Source: Pseudomonas gingeri
GTDB taxonomy: Bacteria > Pseudomonadota > Gammaproteobacteria > Pseudomonadales > Pseudomonadaceae
Direction of reading: 5' to 3'
Assembly: GCF_013386115.1 (NCBI RefSeq)
Contig: NZ_JACAOR010000007.1
Coordinates: forward strand, 458,702 to 522,701
DNA length: 64,000 nucleotides
A program made the position numbers and the translations under genes. Positions 35,884 through 43,367 of this stretch are shown piece by piece (position 1 is the first letter of the stretch; each line of letters starts with the position of its first letter). The notes beneath the pieces are model-generated. The model was not told the DNA's origin. It saw nothing but the letters and a program-made list of their open reading frames with translations, and ran no database searches.

Positions 35884-36418
35884 GCTGTACCGCCAGGAAA
35901 AACAGCGCCGGGTCAGGCGAAAAGACAGGCAGGCAGGCCAGGCCATCGACCACCGCCTCGGGGAACTGTAACAGCAGCCGTTCGCGCAGGGCCGTGGGCA
36001 GGGCGCCCTCGAACGCCAGCAACTGCGCCAGGCCGACGCTGTCCACCTGTTGCAGCACGGGACTTTCGGGCCGCCATTCCACGACCAGTCGGGGCCCGAT
36101 GGCACACCGCGCGAAGTCCCGCACGCTGGCGGACAACAAGCCCATGCGCGCGCCTCGCGCCAGCTCCGGCCACAAGCGCTGGGCCCCGATCAGCCGGGCG
36201 ATATGCGGTAAACGCCGCCACTCCCGTACCCACAGCGCCGCGAGCGGGGACGACAGCGAACAGGAGGCTGGCCGCTCCAGGTCCTCCAGCAGCATGCGAT
36301 TGAGCACCTCTCGCACCGTCGTGCCTGCAAGCGCCTCCGGCAGGGTCAGGCGCCGGGCATGCAGGTAGTCCAGCGGCTGCCAGAGAATCTGTCGCAGAGA
36401 CTCTTCCGGGACACTCAT
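35858..36418 (-). CDS. orgA: T3SS sorting platform protein SctK (OrgA)
   Basis: A 186-residue SctK-family protein, which connects the inner-membrane ring to SctQ in the cytoplasm. The segment LWVREWRRLPHIARLIGAQRL is clearly OrgA-like (Salmonella OrgA has LWLRQWRRLPQVAYLLG), and the N-terminus shows the WQPLDYLHARRL motif. The start MSVPEESL overlaps the prgK stop (ATGA). Length close to Salmonella OrgA (199 aa). Confidence 0.85.
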   Translation of the reverse strand: MSVPEESLRQILWQPLDYLHARRLTLPEALAGTTVREVLNRMLLEDLERPASCSLSSPLAALWVREWRRLPHIARLIGAQRLWPELARGARMGLLSASVRDFARCAIGPRLVVEWRPESPVLQQVDSVGLAQLLAFEGALPTALRERLLLQFPEAVVDGLACLPVFSPDPALFFLAVQHARRHPQD

Positions 36419-37128
36419 GCCCGCCTGCCTGTCGCACGCATCTGATAGAACCAGCCGGCGGCGGCCAACAGTCCCACGAGCAGTACCAGGCCACCGACCG
36501 GAAGCCACCAGGCAGTGGTATCCGGCTCGATCGGCAGCGGCGCCGCATGCTGGGTGGGAGAACGCCGGGTGAGGATCACCGAGATGTTTTCGTACTCGAC
36601 CGCCGTGAAACTGTTCTTCAGGAAGCGCTTGATATCGTTGACCAGCAGTCCCGGCTCGACATCGCGCTCATGCACGGCCAGCGCGGCCAGATGCACGGCC
36701 GGCGCCTTGCGCCCGCCCTCCCCGGCATCCACGTCATAGCTGACATGCACCCGTGCCGAGACGACGCCTTCCAGCACCCCCAGGGTCTGCTCCAGGCGCT
36801 GCTCCAGCGCCGAATAGAGCCGGGCCTTTTCCGCCCGGGGCGAGGCGACCAGGGAGTCGGCGGGAAACATCTGGGCCACTTCCAGGCGCGGTTTCGACGG
36901 CAACGCATAGAGATTCAGCAGGTCCACCGCCGCCGGGAAATCCACCCGCGCCACCTTGACGCTGTAGCCGGCCTTGCCGTTGTCCTGTTTTGCCGCACCG
37001 ATATTGTTGCGCTGCAGCACCGACACCACTTCGTTGGCCTGCTGCTGGTCAAGCCCGTCGAGCAGCGTCGGTTGCCGACATCCCGCCAGGGCGAGGCACA
37101 GGAAGATAAGCCAGAGGCCCGGCTTCAT
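36415..37128 (-). CDS. prgK: T3SS inner-membrane ring lipoprotein SctJ (PrgK)
   Basis: A 237-residue SctJ lipoprotein forming the inner ring of the basal body. A lipobox (LALAGC, cysteine about residue 17) follows a short signal. The periplasmic domains contain the usual KVARVDFPAAVDLLNLYALP segment, and a C-terminal membrane helix (WWLPVGGLVLLVGLLAAAGW) is followed by basic residues. The start overlaps the prgJ stop (ATGA). PrgK is 252 residues. Confidence 0.93.
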   Translation of the reverse strand: MKPGLWLIFLCLALAGCRQPTLLDGLDQQQANEVVSVLQRNNIGAAKQDNGKAGYSVKVARVDFPAAVDLLNLYALPSKPRLEVAQMFPADSLVASPRAEKARLYSALEQRLEQTLGVLEGVVSARVHVSYDVDAGEGGRKAPAVHLAALAVHERDVEPGLLVNDIKRFLKNSFTAVEYENISVILTRRSPTQHAAPLPIEPDTTAWWLPVGGLVLLVGLLAAAGWFYQMRATGRRA

Positions 37129-37439
37129 GATGAACGCAGCAGGGTTTCTGCCGTGCCCACGGCCTTGCGCACCAGGGTGTTGAGCAGGTTGATATCGACG
37201 TTGTACTGCCCGAGCTGTTCCTGCAGCACCGCCAGCTTCTCGGGGTGGGTGATGTCCGGGCTGTCCAGCAAGCGCCGCACGCCATCGACCTGCCGGGCCG
37301 AGTCCACGGCGGAACCGGCAAAGGCCTCGATCAGGCGGGCTTCCAGCGACACCGCCGCGCCTTCGCCGGGGCTGCGCAACTCGACCATCGCCACCTGGTC
37401 GAGCAGGCTGACAGGACTGCTTTGATAGGGCATGGGCAC
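37125..37439 (-). CDS. prgJ: T3SS inner rod protein SctI (PrgJ)
   Basis: A 104-residue small helical protein corresponding to PrgJ/MxiI, the inner rod that anchors the needle in the basal body. The C-terminus LNTLVRKAVGTAETLLRSS resembles the conserved helix of this family. It lies between needle and ring-lipoprotein genes exactly as in SPI-1, with only 5 nt from prgI's stop. Confidence 0.85.
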   Translation of the reverse strand: MPMPYQSSPVSLLDQVAMVELRSPGEGAAVSLEARLIEAFAGSAVDSARQVDGVRRLLDSPDITHPEKLAVLQEQLGQYNVDINLLNTLVRKAVGTAETLLRSS

Positions 37440-37444
37440 AGCTC

Positions 37445-37705
37445 TCAGCGCGCGGACTGGATGATCGACATGTCGATATCCTTGAAGCCCTTGATGGTGT
37501 TGGTCTGGGCGTTGCGGAACACGGTGTAGGAGGAGAAGGCCGACTGATAGCTGGCCAGCAGCCCGGGATCGGAGACATCTTTCTTGAGGGCCTCCAGGGC
37601 AACGTCCAGTGCCGACTTCAGGCTCTTGGCCCCCTCTTCGAAAGCCGCCGCCTGCTTACCCAGGAAGTCATCGGAAAACTCAACGGATCTTGAGACATCT
37701 ACCAT
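37445..37705 (-). CDS. prgI: T3SS needle subunit SctF (PrgI)
   Basis: An 86-residue needle protein. The C-terminal half, LLASYQSAFSSYTVFRNAQ followed by TNTIKGFKDIDMSIIQ, is very close to Salmonella PrgI (LLAAYQSKLSEYNLYRNAQS and so on). The centre has the SDPGLL/SDPALL turn. Two helices with this turn form the helical hairpin that polymerises into the extracellular needle. Confidence 0.95.
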   Translation of the reverse strand: MVDVSRSVEFSDDFLGKQAAAFEEGAKSLKSALDVALEALKKDVSDPGLLASYQSAFSSYTVFRNAQTNTIKGFKDIDMSIIQSAR

Positions 37706-37717
37706 GCGTCACCTCGT

Positions 37718-38869
37718 TTATTGCGTCGTCGAAAAATGCCAGGAAGAACTGCTCATCTTGATGTAGCCCTGCGGCCCTGCCTGGAACGAGCGGCCCTTGA
37801 ACAGGTCATCGCGCAGATCGATGGTGAATCGCACATGGCGATTGCCCCAGCGCCGGTAAAACTCATCGACAAAACGCCGGGCGCCCTCGCGGTCCGCATC
37901 CTGAAGATCGCCGGCGACGTTGAACGTGACGCCGTCCGCGCGCTCGATCCGCTCGAAGGGCAAGGACAGACGCTGCAAGCCCTCCTGGGCCAGGCTGCCC
38001 AGCAATTCGTCGTCCTGTTCCTCGAAGTGCACGTACTGCACATAGGCGGCCTCATCGAGCAACAGTTGCAACACCTGCTGTTTCAGCCCGGCATCGGGCG
38101 GACCACCACGGGAGCCATGGAAAACCCGCACACTGGAAGGCCGCGACAGGTCGATACGGCGGACCTTCAACGCCGTTGCCCGCTCGCTCAACAACGACTC
38201 CAGCCGCCGCCGCTCCTCCATCACCTCCAGCACCTGGCTGGGAATGCGATGACGCATCAGCACCTGGCGACTCCAGCCCGCATCCCGTTCGGAACTGACA
38301 AAGACATAGACATGATCATCCCGTCCCTGGAGCACCTGGACGGGCTCGCGGGTACCGGCGATCAGGCTCGATACATCCGGCCGGGACGTCACCATCGGTC
38401 CCGACCACCCCGCCGCGCACACCGCCAGCAAGGCGAAAACCAGCGCCATGACCACCAGCTTCTTGAACCGTGACCCCGGGCGACGGGGCACTGGCGGCTC
38501 GACACCCACCGAATCCGTGAACACCTGCGGTGCCCAGGGTTCGTGCTCGGGCCGCAGGGCAATCAGCAACCCGGCGATCCGCTCGCAGCGCTGGAAGGCA
38601 ACCTCGCGTTCCTCGATTTCGTCACCCAGTATCCGCAGGGTCGCCTGCTTCTGGTCGAGCAGAACTTCGAAGTTGCAGTTGCCCCGTTCCAGCGGGACGA
38701 AGACCGCGTCCTCCGGTATGGCGGCGACCAGACCATCGTCTCCCAGCACCTCGGGCGCACCGACAATGAACAGGGTCCGGCTGCTGCGCAGGTTGAACTC
38801 GCAGCCCTGCAACAGGCCGCTGCCAATTCTCAGGACACAGGGTAAAAAGGGGTTATCCGGCATCGTCAC
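37718..38869 (-). CDS. prgH: T3SS inner-membrane ring protein SctD (PrgH)
   Basis: A 383-residue SctD protein of the PrgH/MxiG type. It has a cytoplasmic FHA-like domain (about 1-130), a membrane helix near residue 145 (LVVMALVFALLAVCAAGW) and periplasmic ring-building domains. PrgH is 392 residues. It starts a cluster that continues through prgI-J-K-orgA-B-C. The 113-nt gap upstream, after iagB, holds a possible promoter; I saw no strong -10/-35 match. Confidence 0.88.
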   Translation of the reverse strand: MTMPDNPFLPCVLRIGSGLLQGCEFNLRSSRTLFIVGAPEVLGDDGLVAAIPEDAVFVPLERGNCNFEVLLDQKQATLRILGDEIEEREVAFQRCERIAGLLIALRPEHEPWAPQVFTDSVGVEPPVPRRPGSRFKKLVVMALVFALLAVCAAGWSGPMVTSRPDVSSLIAGTREPVQVLQGRDDHVYVFVSSERDAGWSRQVLMRHRIPSQVLEVMEERRRLESLLSERATALKVRRIDLSRPSSVRVFHGSRGGPPDAGLKQQVLQLLLDEAAYVQYVHFEEQDDELLGSLAQEGLQRLSLPFERIERADGVTFNVAGDLQDADREGARRFVDEFYRRWGNRHVRFTIDLRDDLFKGRSFQAGPQGYIKMSSSSWHFSTTQ

Positions 38870-38982
38870 CCTCTTCGATCGGTAAAGCGTGCGGCGATAC
38901 TAGCGAGGCCTGCGGGGACGATCCTGATCGCCGCCGGCATCAGTCCGGAAGATTTCAATCAGAATCCGCGGGGCCGCCGCGC

Positions 38983-39423
38983 TCACGGCACCAGTACCCG
39001 ATAAAGGCGCCAGACCTTGCGCGCATACCGCTCGCGGGCGGCCTGGCGATCCTCGCCGCTGCCGGCGTTGTAGGCCCCCACGGCGGTCCAGCCGTAGCCA
39101 TGACGTTCAATGAACTCCGCCAGGATCGTCGCGCCGACCTGCACACTGAGGCAGGGGTCCTCCAGCAACTGCTGCTCGGTAATCCCCCGTGCGGCCAGAC
39201 GGGGCAGGTGCAGGCTGTTGATCTGCATCAGGCCGATATCCCGGCTGCCATTGCTGTTGTGGCCCACGGCCTGCGCACGCAGGTCGCTTTCCACCTGGGC
39301 AATGGCATACAACAGTTCCGGTTCGATGCCATGGCGCCGTCCGGCGGAGTCCCAGCAAAACGCCGGCAGCGGCCCGGCCCACAACAGCATCAGCCAGGCG
39401 CCACAGAGGTATCGCCTGCTCAT
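38983..39423 (-). CDS. iagB: IagB-type lytic transglycosylase of the T3SS
   Basis: A 146-residue secreted lytic transglycosylase that opens peptidoglycan for T3SS assembly. Signal peptide about residues 1-22 (MSRRYLCGAWLMLLWAGPLP). The SLT domain has the catalytic glutamate in AIAQVESDLRAQAVG, then SRDIGLMQINSLHL and VGAYNAGSG. The ATG overlaps the hilA stop, so it is coupled to the regulator gene as in Salmonella (hilA-iagB). Confidence 0.93.
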   Translation of the reverse strand: MSRRYLCGAWLMLLWAGPLPAFCWDSAGRRHGIEPELLYAIAQVESDLRAQAVGHNSNGSRDIGLMQINSLHLPRLAARGITEQQLLEDPCLSVQVGATILAEFIERHGYGWTAVGAYNAGSGEDRQAARERYARKVWRLYRVLVP

Positions 39424-40664
39424 GCCCGGCTTCGCTGTTCCTCGGCGATCCGCACGCGCATCCGCTGGGCCGCCATGAAAGACGGATCGCGCCGCAGCGA
39501 CGACTCCAGGTACTCCAGCGCGCGATCATCACGCCCACCGGACCAGTGGTGCCAGGCATACAGGTAATGGATATCGGCCCGGTCGGAGGCCAGCAGGCAG
39601 CGCTGGAACAACACCTGGGCCGCATCGCCGCAACCTTGCAGGCTGGTGATCAAGGCCAGCCGCGCCAGCGCATCGGTATTGCCCGGTTCCAGCAGCAAGG
39701 CCTGGGCAATGGCCTCGCGGGCCTGCTCGACGGCCTGTTCGCGATCGGCCAGCCCGAGCATCGACAGGGCCAGGTGGGCGTCGGCCAGGCCGCACCAGGG
39801 CGGAACATAGCTGGCATCCATGTGCAGGCACTGGCGAAAATACAGCAGGGCCTCCTGCACGCTTTGCGCGGTGTGCCGTTGCAAGCCGTAGATCCCCTTC
39901 AGGAAAGCCAGCGCCAGGGGATAGGAGGAGCAACCGCGCACGCAGGGGCGAACATCGGGGAGATGCTGCGCCACCATCGACACCATCGACCGCAGCACCT
40001 CTTCGAGCGGGCCCTTGATGGCCACGGGGCCGCGCACCAGATAGTGGTCGTTGCCACGGATCAGTTCGACCGACAGTTCCATCCGGTCGCCACGGGCATA
40101 AAAGCGTCCGCTGATGTAGTAGTCCGGCGCCAGCCGCTCCAGCAATTGCCGGGTATCGCCCGGGCCGGGGCCAGGCACCATGAGCCCCGCCGGGAGGATC
40201 CTGAGCGTGCCGTCGAACGCCGCCTTGAGTTGCCGGATCGTCGCATCCTGCAGATCCAGCGCCGCCATGTCGTCGGCGTGGCGAAACGGCAATACCGCCA
40301 GCGAGGAGGCCGTCGGGCATTCGGCCAGCGACGCTTCCAGGGGCGCTACCGCCCCGACAAAGCGATAACCCTTGCCATAGACGGTGGCGATGTAGCCCCG
40401 CCCTTCCCCCAGCAATTTGCGCAGGGCATAGATACAGCGCGTCAACGATTCCTCGGCCGCATCACAACCGCGCCACACGCAATCGAGCAACGAGTCCTTG
40501 GTGACCAGGCGGCCGGCCGACCCCAGCAGCAACCGCAGGACCTGTAGCTCCTTGGGCGGCAGATGAACTCCTTTTCCGTTTCGCAACAGCGTTCCATCGC
40601 TTTGCAGTATCCACTCGCCAAAGGCGAATGATTGTTTCAAGACGTTATCAGTGACTCGGTCCAT
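39420..40664 (-). CDS. hilA: HilA-like transcriptional activator of the T3SS
   Basis: A 414-residue regulator. Residues about 10-105 are an OmpR/ToxR-type winged helix (LPPKELQVLRLLLGSAGRLV, then ESLTRCIYALRKLLGEG and VYGKGYRFVG). The rest is a soluble region with TPR-like helices in the last 200 residues. There is no receiver domain and no membrane segment. That is the architecture of Salmonella HilA, the activator of the prg and inv operons, but HilA is 553 residues. The iagB partner gene follows directly, which supports the name. Upstream regulators such as HilC/HilD are not seen. Confidence 0.82.
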   Translation of the reverse strand: MDRVTDNVLKQSFAFGEWILQSDGTLLRNGKGVHLPPKELQVLRLLLGSAGRLVTKDSLLDCVWRGCDAAEESLTRCIYALRKLLGEGRGYIATVYGKGYRFVGAVAPLEASLAECPTASSLAVLPFRHADDMAALDLQDATIRQLKAAFDGTLRILPAGLMVPGPGPGDTRQLLERLAPDYYISGRFYARGDRMELSVELIRGNDHYLVRGPVAIKGPLEEVLRSMVSMVAQHLPDVRPCVRGCSSYPLALAFLKGIYGLQRHTAQSVQEALLYFRQCLHMDASYVPPWCGLADAHLALSMLGLADREQAVEQAREAIAQALLLEPGNTDALARLALITSLQGCGDAAQVLFQRCLLASDRADIHYLYAWHHWSGGRDDRALEYLESSLRRDPSFMAAQRMRVRIAEEQRSRA

Positions 40665-40874
40665 AAATCAGCTTGAGACCTCTACAGAAATGTACTGACA
40701 TTCAAGACAGGCCCTGGACAACCCCGGCCTATCAACGAGGAACGGCAGCGACTATAGAAACTTGGTCTCCAGCAGTCCGTAGGACTTTTCCCTCATGAAA
40801 CAAGAAAAAAACTACGCACTCAGAGGAATATCAAACACCCCGGCAATGAGCGCCACGCAGCAATGGAAAGGGCC

Positions 40875-41171
40875 CTATGTTATGTCAGCCATTTCCCTGG
40901 TCAGTCTTTGCTGCCGGGTTATCCCTACAAGCCGACACACATCCGCCACCGTCCGCCATCGCGCCACGCCCGACTCGGGCAGCTCGATGTCGAAGGCTTC
41001 GTTGAGCAACACCGCCATCTCGACGATATTCATCGAATCGACATACAGGTCCTCGACAAGCCGTAATTCGAACAGGATCCTGCGACGCGCCACCTGGAAG
41101 TAATCGGCCAGCAACACCATCACTTGCTGTTCGATAAAGTCATCGCAATAGCCCGGTGTCAGATAGGTCAT
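40875..41171 (-). CDS. iacP: T3SS-associated acyl carrier protein (IacP-like)
   Basis: A 98-residue acyl carrier protein placed after the tip gene, as iacP is in SPI-1. The phosphopantetheine attachment serine is S46 in DLYVDSMNIVEMAVLLNEAF (DSM replaces the common DSL). In Salmonella IacP has been linked to secretion and activity of translocator/effector proteins. A synthase is not present in the locus, so acylation would need a holo-ACP synthase from elsewhere. Start MTYLTPGY preferred. A 210-nt gap separates it from hilA. Confidence 0.85.
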   Translation of the reverse strand: MTYLTPGYCDDFIEQQVMVLLADYFQVARRRILFELRLVEDLYVDSMNIVEMAVLLNEAFDIELPESGVARWRTVADVCRLVGITRQQRLTREMADIT

Positions 41172-41263
41172 CTGTTGTTTCTCCAGAGCAGGACGAAGCC
41201 CGGGAGGTGCCCCCCTGGGATCCGTCTTCGAAGGGTAGTGATACAAGACCGGCAGGCCACGGA

Positions 41264-42343
41264 TCAGAAGTTGAGCATCGACTTCAACATGTCCGTGAAC
41301 TGGCTCAGGTGGGAAGACAAGGTCTTGATGAAGTTGTCGTGCGTGGAGTTGGCACTGGAATACTTCTGCGTGAGCTTCTGCAGTTCATTCTTGAACTGCT
41401 CGCCTTGCGCGTTGAAACCGGTTTGCCAGGCCTGGAACTGGGCACTGTTCCAGGTCACCCGGCCGTCCGTGATTTCGCCCGCCGGGATATCGTCGAGCCG
41501 CTTGATCATCGAATCCAGCGCGGAGAGGTCGATCATCACGCTATAGGTGCCATCGCCATTGTCAACGAGACGCCCGGAGCCCATGGCATCGATCCAGCGC
41601 TGCGCCTCCTCCTGGCTGGCGGTGTTGGGCGGGGCGCCCGGTGCGGCCGGAACGGGAAACAGGACGCCTGCGGGGGCCTGGCCGAACTGCTGTTTCAGGT
41701 CATCGAGGGCCTTTCTCAACTCATCCACATTGAGCTCGACGTCCTTGCCCTCGTTGGCCCCCTTTATCCACTCGTGCAGTTTCGAAGTGATCTGCTCGTT
41801 GAACGCTTTGAAAAACTCCGAATACGTCGCCACGATGTGTTCATAGACACTCAGGTAGCCGCTTCCGATCAAGCCGATCAGTTCGATCAGCTTGTCAAAG
41901 AAATCCGGGATGCCTTGCGTTCTTTGTGTCCCCTGCCCGCGGATTTCCGGCACGGCATCGAGCTGCTCGGTCAGCTCGGTGAGGGTCTGCTCCTGCCACT
42001 GCTGCAGTTCCTCGCTCAGGGTCAAACCGGCGATCTGCTCCGACAGCTCATGCCACGCCCTGATCTGCCCCTGCTCCTTGCGCCTGGCCAGCTCGCCCAG
42101 GTCCTTCAGGGTCAGGTCGTACTTGTAGCGCCTGAACTCACGCTCCTCTGCGTCCCTGGCATTGATCAGCTCTTCGACCGCTGCTTCAAGCCTTCTGCGG
42201 CCATCCTCGGACAAGTCGGCGACCGTCTGCCGAGCCTGGCCCGTCGTCACCGGCTCACGCCGCGCGGGCGCCTGCGGACTCTCGACTTCCTCAAGGCTCG
42301 AGAAGGTCGAAGCCACCGGGCCCCTGATACCCAAATCGTTCAT
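41264..42343 (-). CDS. sipD: T3SS needle tip protein (SipD/IpaD family)
   Basis: A 359-residue hydrophilic protein with a long coiled N-terminal half. Its C-terminus, FKNELQKLTQKYSSANSTHD plus NFIKTLSSHLSQ, matches the conserved SipD/IpaD C-terminal helix. Tip proteins cap the needle and control translocon insertion. Salmonella SipD is 343 residues. It begins 9 nt after the sipC stop, in one operon with the translocators. Confidence 0.9.
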   Translation of the reverse strand: MNDLGIRGPVASTFSSLEEVESPQAPARREPVTTGQARQTVADLSEDGRRRLEAAVEELINARDAEEREFRRYKYDLTLKDLGELARRKEQGQIRAWHELSEQIAGLTLSEELQQWQEQTLTELTEQLDAVPEIRGQGTQRTQGIPDFFDKLIELIGLIGSGYLSVYEHIVATYSEFFKAFNEQITSKLHEWIKGANEGKDVELNVDELRKALDDLKQQFGQAPAGVLFPVPAAPGAPPNTASQEEAQRWIDAMGSGRLVDNGDGTYSVMIDLSALDSMIKRLDDIPAGEITDGRVTWNSAQFQAWQTGFNAQGEQFKNELQKLTQKYSSANSTHDNFIKTLSSHLSQFTDMLKSMLNF

Positions 42344-42352
42344 CTGCTCACC

Positions 42353-43345
42353 TCACGCCCTGCTGCCCGTGGTTTCGATCACGCGGATACGCGACTCACT
42401 GACCTGCAGCATGATCTCCAGTATTTTCTGCAACAGCGCGGCGGTACTGGCATCGATCTGCGCCTCTTCCTCGCCCAGGCTCTTCTGCACACCCTGGTTG
42501 CTCTGCTGCTGGACCTCCCGCTCTTTTTGGGTGATCTCGGCGACCCGCACGGAGCTGCTCACCATGTTGCTGATGACCGTCGCCAGCCCGCTCACGCTGC
42601 CGCCCATGTTCAGCAGGCGATCCCACTTCACCGCGGCCAGCTCACTCTCTTTCACGGCCGACTTCTGGAGTTGCCGGGCATCCCTCATGATGTCCTTCAC
42701 CACCTTGATCTCGCCCGGGGCCACCTGCTTCAGGTAGTTGTCGCGCATGTCCCTTTCCAGCTCCAGAGCCTCCATGGTCGTTTGCTTCTGGGTGGTCAGG
42801 CCGGCTTGCTTGTGCTTGTAGCCATCGAGGGTCATGACGGTACCGCCCAGGACCATGGCACCGGCGATCACCGCGCCACCGATGGCGCTGTACAACGCCG
42901 CGTTGCCGCCTTCGCGAATCGCCTTGCCCTGCTCCAGCGCGGCATTGCCGGTCATCACGCTGAAATGCCCGCGCAACTCGGCGGTGGCTATCCGGGCAAC
43001 GTTCAGGGCGATGATCGCGGCGATCAGCACGCCGGTGTGTTTTTCCCAGGCTGCCGGATTGAAAGCCAGCTCCCTGAGGTCGTTGTCGCTGAGCAGCTTT
43101 TTCGCCTCGCCCAGCACTGCCGTCCATTCGGCCTCGCTGAAGTCACTGGGATCGGTCAGCTTTTCAAACTCATCCAGCGTGGGCGGACGCAGGTCCCAGG
43201 TCACCACGACCTGGTCCTCGACGATCCGGCTCAGGCTTTCCCCGCTCAGCGGTCCCAGGCTTTGCCGGACGGCCTGGACAGCCTCCTGCTCCGCCAGGGA
43301 TGCGGGAATCGACAGGGGTGCTGCATGAAGAGAAATCTCGCGCAT
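42353..43345 (-). CDS. sipC: T3SS minor translocator (SipC/IpaC family)
   Basis: A 330-residue protein between sipB and sipD. One hydrophobic segment near the middle (AAIGGAVIAGAMVLGGTVMT region) is expected of the translocator that forms the pore with SipB. The C-terminal part (VSESRIRVIETTGSR) is helical and charged. The start at 43345 follows AGAAGG at good spacing. Salmonella SipC is 409 residues, so the protein is about 80 shorter; the C-terminal actin-binding region may be reduced. Assignment rests on order, hydrophobicity and the SipB partner. Confidence 0.75.
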   Translation of the reverse strand: MREISLHAAPLSIPASLAEQEAVQAVRQSLGPLSGESLSRIVEDQVVVTWDLRPPTLDEFEKLTDPSDFSEAEWTAVLGEAKKLLSDNDLRELAFNPAAWEKHTGVLIAAIIALNVARIATAELRGHFSVMTGNAALEQGKAIREGGNAALYSAIGGAVIAGAMVLGGTVMTLDGYKHKQAGLTTQKQTTMEALELERDMRDNYLKQVAPGEIKVVKDIMRDARQLQKSAVKESELAAVKWDRLLNMGGSVSGLATVISNMVSSSVRVAEITQKEREVQQQSNQGVQKSLGEEEAQIDASTAALLQKILEIMLQVSESRIRVIETTGSRA

Positions 43346-43367
43346 CGGTATCACCTTCTCTCAACGG

